Of a stretch of DNA of 64,000 nt, positions 53,966-60,817 are shown piece by piece. Positions within the stretch are counted from its first letter, which is position 1; every line of letters begins with the position of its first letter. The position numbers and the translations under genes are program-made. The notes beneath the pieces are model-generated. The model did no database searches. It was not told the origin of the DNA and worked only from the letters and a program-made list of their open reading frames with translations. Location: positions 62,001 to 126,000 of the forward strand of contig NZ_BIMB01000018.1 of the NCBI RefSeq assembly GCF_004000865.1, read 5' to 3'. This DNA is from Paenibacillus elgii NBRC 100335 (GTDB taxonomy: Bacteria > Bacillota > Bacilli > Paenibacillales > NBRC-103111).

Positions 53966-54270
53966 TCTCCTTTGGGGTTTAGCGTTCCAGCCTTTGTCGA
54001 CCACCAAATTTTAAACCAATTTCGATTCCATCTTCAAGGAATAAAACTTTTTCTATAAATACTTGAACTATGTATTTTGTTTTTTTGAACAGATTACGCG
54101 CTATTTTCTTTAATTATCATTCTAATGATCTTCTTCTGGTTTTATACCGACAAGCCTCTCATGTCAACAAAAATCCGGCGAGTTTAATCTGCTACATTTT
54201 TTAGACAGCTACAAACGCTCATACCAAGATGCTTCTTGCTTCATATGGTAAACCATCCACGTCTGAAGGG
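53966..54270. other. AT-rich intergenic region upstream of hflX
   Basis: About 330 bases between divergent genes without a supported ORF. A minus-strand TTGACA and TATAAA with a 15-base spacer (54141-54167) may be the hflX promoter, although the spacing is short. No further structure is evident. Confidence 0.4.
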
Positions 54271-54281
54271 AGGTTCAGAAG

Positions 54282-54665
54282 ATGAAAATTTCCAAAGCCC
54301 TTTGCAACCGTCTGGCAACCATTCTGGGCGGGAAAGGCATGTCCGATGGTAAAAGCTGCTCTATTATGATCGAAAGAAAATTAAATGCCACAATTTTGGG
54401 CAGACCTTACCAAACGGAACATGAAATTACGATTCAATCTCTCAAAAACGGGACTACATTAAATACCGGTGAAATCACGCTTTTGCAATCGGAAGTACAG
54501 CGTTTTATCGATGCAGCCCGAAGACGCAATTTTAAAGTAACCGCAATACACAACCATTGGTTATTTGAGAAGCCTCGCTTGATCTATCTTCATTTGGAAA
54601 ATATCGAAAATCCTATTATATTTGCAAGAAAGCTAAGATCGGCTCTAAACGTTTTGAAAAAATAG
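54282..54665 (+). CDS. DUF1259 (LppY/LpqO-like) domain protein, single copy
   Basis: A 127-residue protein. The second half has the DUF1259 hallmark FKVTAIHNHWLFEKPRLIYLHLENIENPIIFARKLRSAL (read as overlapping short blocks around HNHWL). Most family members I remember are longer, with two copies and a secretion signal; this one is a single cytoplasmic copy. The function is unknown. GAAGGGAGG lies seven bases before the ATG. Base composition is visibly AT-richer than neighbouring operons. Confidence 0.72.
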   Translation: MKISKALCNRLATILGGKGMSDGKSCSIMIERKLNATILGRPYQTEHEITIQSLKNGTTLNTGEITLLQSEVQRFIDAARRRNFKVTAIHNHWLFEKPRLIYLHLENIENPIIFARKLRSALNVLKK

Positions 54666-54675
54666 TTGGTGATAA

Positions 54676-54709
54676 GGAACTAGGTTGTTCAGACGACCTA
54701 GTTCTTGTT
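54676..54709 (+). terminator. intrinsic terminator of the DUF1259 gene
   Basis: AACTAGGT and ACCTAGTT form a stem with a short U-rich tail, about 12 bases after the stop. Confidence 0.75.
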
Positions 54710-54729
54710 AATCCAAAAAGTCAATAATA

Positions 54730-54891
54730 CTATGCATGATATTTACCGGCGGGCGCATCCAACACCCATTCCAAAATTTCAATCTTTGCTTTAATTTCGT
54801 TTATTTCATTTTCGTTGTGCACTTCGTCTAATCTTTGTACCATTTGCTCCAATTGAATCATCATACGTTTAATTTGATCTTCGGATCTCAT
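54730..54891 (-). CDS. small helical hypothetical protein (53 residues)
   Basis: A short gene between the DUF1259 and GNAT genes. It reads MRSEDQIKRMMIQLEQMVQR and continues as a charged amphipathic helix to ILEWVLDAPAGKYHA. The composition and length suggest a two-helix or coiled-coil protein. The reason to accept it is a strong GGAGG eight bases before the ATG and the coherent amphipathic pattern. The function is unknown. Confidence 0.65.
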   Translation of the reverse strand: MRSEDQIKRMMIQLEQMVQRLDEVHNENEINEIKAKIEILEWVLDAPAGKYHA

Positions 54892-54933
54892 GAACCAAAC
54901 CTCCAAAGCTGTAATTTAAACTCCGTCGTTGAA

Positions 54934-55500
54934 TCAATCCGGCATATGCAGCTTCCGAAACTCATGCTCCAATATGCTCATGGTTACCGCATCGTAATAT
55001 TGATGGTCCCAAAATAAGCAATCCCTTTGAACTCCTTCTCTTTTGAAGCCCAGCTTTTCGTAGACATGAATCGCTCTGTCGTTAAAAGCGTAAACACTCA
55101 GTTCTACCCTATGTAAGTTTAAGGTTCCGAAAGCATGATGAAGCATGAGAAGCATCGCTTCCGTGCCGCAGCCTTTCCCTTGATTCGCTTGGCCTGCTAT
55201 GGCAATCCGGATGTTCGCGCTCCGGTTTACCGGATCAATATCATTCAATACCACTTCTCCCACAAGACGACCGGTCGCTTGGGAAATAATCATGAGGTCC
55301 ACACGGCTTGAATCAGGTTTTGAGATCGTTTCAATCCAACTGGCTGCCGCTTGTCTAGAAAACACTTTCTGCGTCCCCGTGAACCTGCTCGTTGTCGGAT
55401 CGGACAAATACACATAATAATCATCCAAGTCATCCGTTTCGACAGCCCGCAAGTAAATATGTTTGCCTTCGAAAATTTTAACTGCTCCTTGTTTTTCCAC
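54934..55500 (-). CDS. GNAT N-acetyltransferase, RimJ/RimL type
   Basis: A 188-residue acetyltransferase. It starts near IYLRAVETDDLDDYY and contains the acetyl-CoA loop region GQANQGKGCGTEAMLLML and the conserved NDRAIHVYEKLGFKREG end. Members acetylate ribosomal proteins, antibiotics or small molecules; the substrate is unknown. The GTG start follows AAGGAGG. Confidence 0.88.
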   Translation of the reverse strand: MEKQGAVKIFEGKHIYLRAVETDDLDDYYVYLSDPTTSRFTGTQKVFSRQAAASWIETISKPDSSRVDLMIISQATGRLVGEVVLNDIDPVNRSANIRIAIAGQANQGKGCGTEAMLLMLHHAFGTLNLHRVELSVYAFNDRAIHVYEKLGFKREGVQRDCLFWDHQYYDAVTMSILEHEFRKLHMPD

Positions 55501-55663
55501 GCATCTTCCTCCTTAACAAAAATCTATCTCCATTTTCTGGGGTTTATCCAAAATCCAATGTATCAGCCCCCCGATTTTACCATATAAACAAAAATAACGC
55601 ACAATTCACCAGACGAACCGCTTCAGCCTTTGGCTCATCGGAGTGCTTGTCCCTTTATACCAC

Positions 55664-55685
55664 AAAAAAGAGGCATGAAAGCCTC
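55664..55685 (-). terminator. intrinsic terminator of spoVK
   Basis: GAGGC and GCCTC around a six-base loop, followed by TTTTTT on the minus strand after the spoVK stop. Confidence 0.8.
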
Positions 55686-55713
55686 ACCTTTGCTTGGAAA
55701 GCGCAGCATTCCG

Positions 55714-56694
55714 CTACGATGGTTTCAGGTTAAAATAAGACTCTTCCTCTGTTTTGCCGTTAATATAGAAATCCTCATGCGTCAGATTCAGCAGATCCTG
55801 CTTTGTCAGTTTTCTTGCTCTTCGAACAAGCCTTACAGCCTGAAATCGGATTGCTTTTTCGATCAGATTCCTAATGTGACGGGCATTGCTGAAATTCAGA
55901 TTCAATAACTTCTCTTGCATCAAATGGTTCTTGATTTTATGGATTGCTTCAGGAAGAATAACGTATTCCCGTTCCGCCGCCATTTGCTTCGCAATCTCGA
56001 TCAGTTGGTCTATCGTATAGTCGGAAAAATTAACCTGAATCGGAAAACGGGAAGGCAGCCCGGGATTCGTCTTCAAAAAATCCTCAATCTCTTTAGGGTA
56101 TCCGGCCAAAATAAGAATAAAATCGTTCTTGTGATCCTCCATGGATTTTACTAAGCAATCGATGCTTTCTTTGCCAAAGTCTTTATCTCCGCCTCGAGCC
56201 AGGCTGTATGCCTCATCAATGAACAAAATGCCGCCAAGCGCTTTTTTGACCATTTCTCTCGTCTTCAAGGCAGTATGGCCGATGTATTCACCGACCAAGT
56301 CCGCTCTTTCCACTTCAATCAGATGTCCTTTGGAGAGCAGTCCCATGGATCTGAACAGCTTCCCGATAATTCTGGCGACACTTGTCTTTCCCGTACCGGG
56401 GTTGCCTTTGAAGATCATGTGATAGACGTTAGAGCTAACCTGCAGCCCTTCTTGGGAGCGAAATTGCTTGATTTGCAAAATCGCATAAATTTGAAAAACA
56501 AGCTCTTTGATCTCGTCTAAGCCGATCATCTTGTCCAGCTCTTTGTAGATATCCGAAAATGCTTCCATGGCCTGCATGACGTCTTTTGAATCAACTTTTT
56601 CCTGTACGGAAAGCGGCTCAGGAGAAGTTGATTTGAAAACAACATTGATTTGTCGGTCTCTCGTAGTAATGAGCCTGTTTGTCTCTGGAGTCAT
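55714..56694 (-). CDS. spoVK: SpoVK stage V sporulation AAA ATPase
   Basis: A 326-residue CbbX-like AAA+ ATPase. Walker A is KGNPGTGKTSVAR near residue 95, Walker B is ILFIDEAYSLARGG near residue 157, with sensor and arginine finger segments around LAGYPKEI and GLPSRFPIQV. SpoVK is made in the mother cell and is needed for spore maturation. AAGGTGATGAA precedes the ATG. Its place near hflX, ynbB and glnRA is like that in B. subtilis, which supports the assignment. A mother-cell sigma promoter was not clear. Confidence 0.9.
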   Translation of the reverse strand: MTPETNRLITTRDRQINVVFKSTSPEPLSVQEKVDSKDVMQAMEAFSDIYKELDKMIGLDEIKELVFQIYAILQIKQFRSQEGLQVSSNVYHMIFKGNPGTGKTSVARIIGKLFRSMGLLSKGHLIEVERADLVGEYIGHTALKTREMVKKALGGILFIDEAYSLARGGDKDFGKESIDCLVKSMEDHKNDFILILAGYPKEIEDFLKTNPGLPSRFPIQVNFSDYTIDQLIEIAKQMAAEREYVILPEAIHKIKNHLMQEKLLNLNFSNARHIRNLIEKAIRFQAVRLVRRARKLTKQDLLNLTHEDFYINGKTEEESYFNLKPS

Positions 56695-56824
56695 TTCATC
56701 ACCTTCCCCTACCCTAATTAATAGTCGGCCGGAGGAACATTTATAACTCCCTGAAGCAAAACAAATATCCGCCCGGTTCTGGCCGCTTGCCCCTTTCTTT
56801 CCTTGTTGCCAAAAAATAAAAGAG

Positions 56825-56853
56825 TTGAATTTTTATTCATTCATATGTATATT
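56825..56853 (+). promoter_or_regulatory. SigA promoter of the 56.9-kb GNAT gene
   Basis: TTGAAT, 17 bases, TATATT on the plus strand, ending about 40 bases before the start codon. Confidence 0.5.
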
Positions 56854-56891
56854 CATAATAAAATTCGATCCAAGTGGAGGCCTGCGGACAA

Positions 56892-57683
56892 ATGAAGATA
56901 TTGCAAGATCGATCGATGTTCCGCCACCTGGAACGACTGGCTTTGCGGACATGGCCGGCCCAACTTGAGCAGCCTTGCGAAGGCTGGATTCTGCGGGCAT
57001 CCGATGGGGTGACGAAGCGAGCAAACAGCGTATGGACCGTTGACGGCAGTGAGCAATGGACCGGAGATGAAAAGGTTATCGCCGAAGCGGAAGCGTTCTA
57101 TAGGAGCCATCGCTTGACTCCGCGCTTTCATATCAGCGAAGCCTCGCCCTCCGGGTTGGACGATTGCCTCGAACGCCGGGGATACATAAAAGAAGTGCCG
57201 TGCCTCTTCATGACGACGGACGTTAGTCAAGCGATATGGCGGACGGAGCCCGTGGACGGAAATTCGCTGCGCGCCGTTGTCGAACCGTCGCATGATGCCT
57301 CATGGCTGGAGCATTTTTTGGCAATGGAAGGCTTCGCTCCCAAGCTCTTGGAGTTTTACGATAACCTCTTCGCCCGGATCGAGGCCCCGACCGCCTATGT
57401 AAGCATCATGGAACGTGACCATTGCGTCGGGATGGGCACTGCCGTCGCTGAAGACGGATGGTCCGGCTTCATCAATATCGTCGTTCATCCGCAGCTTCGC
57501 GGTCAGGGCATCGGCAAGCGCATCGTTCACGAGTTGGCGCGTTGGAGCCGGGATCAAGGAGCGGACCGCTTATATTTGCAGGTGGTCGCGGACAACGCCC
57601 CGGCCATCCGGCTTTATTCGGGAGCGGGCTATGAGAAGCTCTTCGCCTATCATTATCGTACGAAGCCAATGGACAACCTTTAG
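56892..57683 (+). CDS. GNAT-family acetyltransferase with N-terminal extra domain
   Basis: A 263-residue protein. The first half carries a degenerate GNAT-like domain beginning with the aromatic WPAQLEQPCEGWILRAS; the second half is a canonical GNAT with INIVVHPQLRGQGIGKRIVHELA and a final NAPAIRLYSGAGYEKL. Substrate unknown. The ATG at 56892 is ten bases after GGAGG; a GTG at 56874 would remove the ribosome binding site. Single gene. Confidence 0.85.
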   Translation: MKILQDRSMFRHLERLALRTWPAQLEQPCEGWILRASDGVTKRANSVWTVDGSEQWTGDEKVIAEAEAFYRSHRLTPRFHISEASPSGLDDCLERRGYIKEVPCLFMTTDVSQAIWRTEPVDGNSLRAVVEPSHDASWLEHFLAMEGFAPKLLEFYDNLFARIEAPTAYVSIMERDHCVGMGTAVAEDGWSGFINIVVHPQLRGQGIGKRIVHELARWSRDQGADRLYLQVVADNAPAIRLYSGAGYEKLFAYHYRTKPMDNL

Positions 57684-57701
57684 CTCTAAAAAATGGGCTA
57701 C

Positions 57702-57753
57702 GAAAAAACTCCCTCTATTCCAGGCTCAGAACGAGCACATGGTAGAGGGAGTT
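57702..57753 (-). terminator. intrinsic terminator of tatA
   Basis: AAACTCCCTCTA and TAGAGGGAGTTT flank a loop of about 25 bases with a T-run on the minus strand. Confidence 0.8.
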
Positions 57754-57764
57754 TGCGCCGGCAT

Positions 57765-57959
57765 TCAGGCTTTTTTATCGTCCTGCGGCTTGTTATCGTC
57801 TTTATCCCCGGACATAAGTCCACGGGTCGATTCCTTGAATTCACTAAGCGTCCGACCGAAGGCTCTTCCGAGCTCCGGCAGCTTGGACGGACCGAAAAGC
57901 AGCAGCAGCACGATGACAATCAGAAGAAGTCCTCCGATACCGATGTTTCCGAAAGGCAA
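57765..57959 (-). CDS. tatA: twin-arginine translocase subunit TatA
   Basis: A 64-residue Tat pore component with an N-terminal membrane helix ([16 protein letters not shown]), the hinge [10 protein letters not shown] and an amphipathic helix ([17 protein letters not shown]), followed by a charged tail. The start is taken as TTG at 57959, since GAAGGAG lies nine bases upstream; a TTG at 57968 would overlap the ribosome binding site. No tatC is nearby. Confidence 0.92.
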   Translation of the reverse strand: MPFGNIGIGGLLLIVIVLLLLFGPSKLPELGRAFGRTLSEFKESTRGLMSGDKDDNKPQDDKKA

Positions 57960-58053
57960 TGCAATCAACTCCTTCGCGCCTGGAGATCAACCTTCATTAT
58001 ACCAGCTTGTCCCCTGAAAATAAACCGCTTCCGCCTCACATTACCCTCCGGAC

Positions 58054-58710
58054 TCAGGTGATCGGCCGATATCCGAAGGCGGCCCGCATCTTGTCCCACT
58101 GCCATTTCGTCAACGCGAGCGTTTCCCTGCCTTTGTGCCAAGCCATCGAAAGTACGCTGGATTCCATTGGCGATACGGAAGGGGAATCGTAGCCCAGGAA
58201 TCGCGCCATATCGAGCGCACGCACCGCATGATAGCGGTGAGTGACGATAACCGCCGAAGTCCAGCCGTGTTCCCGCATGATCGTTTGGCTGAACAGTATA
58301 TTTTGCAGCGTGCTGCGCGCTTCGTTTTCCAAATAAATGGATTCGCTCGGCACTCCTTTGTCCACCAAGTAGTTGCGCATTCCCTCCGCCTCTGTCAGCA
58401 GCGAATCGGCACGATCGTAGCCGCCGGACACGATGATGCGGGGGATGACACCGGCTTGGTACAGCTCAACCGCACGGTCCAGCCGTTCCTTTAACGCCGG
58501 ACTCGGCGTCGTTTGCCATAAGGCCGCTCCGAGCACGACTCCAACGTCGTGCGGAGCTAGTTTCTCGTCCGGCAGTGCAGCAATCCGCCATTGAATGAAG
58601 CCGACCCATAACAGCGCCACAGCGCCCACGGCTAACATGAATCGGAAAAGCTTCCTGGTGGTGCTGCGAAGTCCTGTCGCAATCGGCTTTACGCGGTTCA
58701 CCCCGGCCAT
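58054..58710 (-). CDS. YdcF/DUF218-family membrane protein (SanA-like)
   Basis: A 218-residue protein with one N-terminal membrane helix (FMLAVGAVALLWVGFIQW) and an extracytoplasmic DUF218 domain: VGVVLGAALW, IIVSGGYDRADSLLTEAEGM, STLQNILFSQTIM, VIVTHRYHAVRA. Members are linked to envelope metabolism and vancomycin exclusion (SanA in E. coli). The ATG shares a base with the stop of the VOC gene (TGATG), so it is coupled to it. Confidence 0.85.
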   Translation of the reverse strand: MAGVNRVKPIATGLRSTTRKLFRFMLAVGAVALLWVGFIQWRIAALPDEKLAPHDVGVVLGAALWQTTPSPALKERLDRAVELYQAGVIPRIIVSGGYDRADSLLTEAEGMRNYLVDKGVPSESIYLENEARSTLQNILFSQTIMREHGWTSAVIVTHRYHAVRALDMARFLGYDSPSVSPMESSVLSMAWHKGRETLALTKWQWDKMRAAFGYRPIT

Positions 58711-59099
58711 CAGGACCACCCCTTCATACGTTCCGCTAAACTGCCCGTAAACAGCTCCAGCTCGGTACCGTCCGGATCGAGAAAGTTGATGCTGTACCCG
58801 CCTCCCCGCTCCAGCGGCCCCCTGACGATGGGAACACCCGCCCCCTGCAGCTTGACCGCCGCGTCATGGAAATCTTCTTCCGTTATGGTAAATGCAATAT
58901 GGTCAACGCCGTAACTCGGCTTCTCCGAAGACTCGTAGCTTCGTTCGATCAAACATATCCAGGCGCTTCCCCATTCCAAATAAACGTCGAGACGCCCGCG
59001 ATGTACGAGCTTCATTCCCAGCAATGATTCGTAAAATAACAACGATCGGGACAAATCGGATACGCGAATCGTCACATGATTGAATCCTGTAGCTTTCAA
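58710..59099 (-). CDS. VOC-family metalloprotein, FosB-like
   Basis: A 129-residue vicinal oxygen chelate protein. The three metal ligands expected for fosfomycin thiol transferases are present: His in FNHVTIRVSDL, His in VDHIAFTI and Glu in TELELFTG. The end SLAERMKGW resembles FosB. It may be a fosfomycin-resistance or glyoxalase-type enzyme; the thiol and substrate are unproven. It starts with TTG, with GGGGAG six bases upstream, one base after the hydrolase stop. Confidence 0.78.
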   Translation of the reverse strand: MKATGFNHVTIRVSDLSRSLLFYESLLGMKLVHRGRLDVYLEWGSAWICLIERSYESSEKPSYGVDHIAFTITEEDFHDAAVKLQGAGVPIVRGPLERGGGYSINFLDPDGTELELFTGSLAERMKGWS

Positions 59100-59100
59100 C

Positions 59101-59796
59101 TCAAACTCCCCTATGCTGTTCATTCGATGAGTCCAAAAAGCCCGCAACGGCCGCGAATAGCTGTGGAGCCTCGGGCTCCAAGCAAATCATATGGCGGGAA
59201 TGCGGCATATAGAGCAGCTCTTTCTCGCCCCGGAGCCGGTCATAAATATACCGGGCGCTATAGGGGTGGATGACCTGATCTTGTTTCCCTTGAACGACGA
59301 GCGTCGGCACGGAAATTCGCGGCAGCTCCTGCTGCTTCGCATATCGGACCAGCTTCATAAACTGAACGGGCGCTGAAAGCGACACGCTTTTCGGACGCTC
59401 CCAAGGCTCGCGCAGCCCGATGCGGACACGCTGCGCCAAATTGCGGATAAACTTTCCCGGGCTCACATAAATGACCGCCGCGTTAAGCAGCACGAGACGA
59501 CGGACCGGAAAACGGTTAGCCACATAAGCGGATAGCAGACCACCCATCGAAAAACCGACCACATCGATCGCGCCGTACTGCCGGCTTAACCGGTCCGCTT
59601 CTACTGCAACGGCATTCAGCCAGTCCTGCCACTGAACGCCACGCATCATCCGCATTTCTGCATCATGACCCGGGAGCGTAGGCAGCACGCAAACATAGCC
59701 CTGCTGCCGCAAATAATCCGCAAGCGGCTCCAGCTCAAACGGTCCGCCGGTAAATCCATGCAGCAGTAAGCAAACACGCGGTTCATGATTCGGCAT
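59101..59796 (-). CDS. alpha/beta hydrolase (carboxylesterase/Est30-like)
   Basis: A 231-residue hydrolase. HGFTGGPFELEPLADYL forms the oxyanion region, GFSMGG holds the nucleophile Ser, and the Asp in VQGKQDQVI and His in HSRHMICLE complete the triad. Substrate unknown; similar esterases hydrolyse short acyl esters. Its stop almost touches the VOC gene, so hydrolase, VOC protein and YdcF form one operon. ATG at 59796 has AAGGAG 11 bases upstream; an ATG at 59805 lies too close. Confidence 0.85.
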   Translation of the reverse strand: MPNHEPRVCLLLHGFTGGPFELEPLADYLRQQGYVCVLPTLPGHDAEMRMMRGVQWQDWLNAVAVEADRLSRQYGAIDVVGFSMGGLLSAYVANRFPVRRLVLLNAAVIYVSPGKFIRNLAQRVRIGLREPWERPKSVSLSAPVQFMKLVRYAKQQELPRISVPTLVVQGKQDQVIHPYSARYIYDRLRGEKELLYMPHSRHMICLEPEAPQLFAAVAGFLDSSNEQHRGV

Positions 59797-59941
59797 GATC
59801 GACATTTCTCCTTAGGCGAGCGATTCAAGCACTGCTTCATCATTTGGACTCTCTTCTTAGTAGACGTAAGACAGGGGAGTTTCGTTTCAAATCATGCATT
59901 TCGGTTTTTCGCCGATCACCAGACGAATGCCGATGAATGCA

Positions 59942-59968
59942 AAAGCAGCGTGGCATGCCACGCTGCTG
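59942..59968 (-). terminator. intrinsic terminator of the cyclophilin gene
   Basis: AGCAGCGTGGC and GCCACGCTGCT form a perfect stem, with TTTTG on the minus strand. Confidence 0.85.
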
Positions 59969-59973
59969 TCAAC

Positions 59974-60696
59974 TTATTTCTCGGTGATCGCAACCGATTG
60001 GATCGTTACTTTCTCCGTCGGAACGCTCGGAGATGCTTCGCTGCCTTGCTTAACAGGCGTCTCGGCGATCTTCTGGATAACATCCATGCCTTCAACCACC
60101 TTACCGAAGATGGTATAATTCGGACGCTGGTTCAACGACTTGCTGTCATCGCCGGTGCAGATGAAGAATTGGCTGCCGTTCGTATTTTTGCCGGAATTGG
60201 CCATCGCGACGATTCCCGGCTCGTACTTGTGCGACGTTTTCAGCTCGTCTTCAAATTTATAACCGGGGCCCCCCGTCCCATTGCCGAGCGGGTCGCCCGT
60301 CTGGATCATAAATGTCTTGATGATCCGGTGGAACGTGATGTTGTCGTAGAAGCCTTCCTTCGCCAAAAATACAAAGTTGTTTACGGTTTTCGGCGCTTCC
60401 TTGGCGTACAGCTCAATCGTAAAATCGCCTTTGGACGTCTTGACCGTCGCCTTGTAAGTTTTGTTCGGATCGATGGACATCGCAGGCGGAGACGACCAAG
60501 ATTTTTTGGATGCCTGCTCAGTGCCCGTTTTCCCTCCGGCCTGACCGTTCGTCTGCCCGGCAGTCTGGCTGCCATTCTGTGCGGGTTCCTTCTGAGCTTC
60601 CGGAGCTGGCTTCGTGCCGCAGCCGGTCGTAATCATAGCGAGCAGCGCTGCAGCGCATGCCCACTTTGCCGTTTTTCTTACCATTTCTGCATTCAT
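59974..60696 (-). CDS. lipoprotein peptidyl-prolyl isomerase (cyclophilin type)
   Basis: A 240-residue secreted cyclophilin. A signal peptide ends in a lipobox (AMITTGCGT), followed by a linker rich in Gln, Gly and Thr. The isomerase domain has FHRIIKTFMIQTGDP (catalytic Arg), MANSGKNTNGSQFFI and NYTIFGKVVEGMDVI. It should assist folding of exported proteins on the outer face of the membrane. ATG at 60696 has GGAG 14 bases upstream. It lies downstream of the PBP gene but has its own promoter. Confidence 0.92.
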   Translation of the reverse strand: MNAEMVRKTAKWACAAALLAMITTGCGTKPAPEAQKEPAQNGSQTAGQTNGQAGGKTGTEQASKKSWSSPPAMSIDPNKTYKATVKTSKGDFTIELYAKEAPKTVNNFVFLAKEGFYDNITFHRIIKTFMIQTGDPLGNGTGGPGYKFEDELKTSHKYEPGIVAMANSGKNTNGSQFFICTGDDSKSLNQRPNYTIFGKVVEGMDVIQKIAETPVKQGSEASPSVPTEKVTIQSVAITEK

Positions 60697-60755
60697 CGGA
60701 TCAAATTCAACTCCAATTATGTCAAAGTTTATATAAACCAACCTTCACATGTTCT

Positions 60756-60783
60756 ATTATACTACGAGCTTTCCGTAAAACAA
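60756..60783 (-). promoter_or_regulatory. SigA promoter of the cyclophilin gene
   Basis: The minus strand reads TTGTTT, 16 bases, TATAAT, about 60 bases before the start codon. Confidence 0.5.
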
Positions 60784-60817
60784 AAATTGTCTCGCACAGC
60801 GGGACGAAGTGATCGCA

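Noticed and set aside
59870-59940. Short minus-strand open stretch that might be a gene remnant upstream of the hydrolase
   Set aside because: It is only about 18 codons and has no clear family match.
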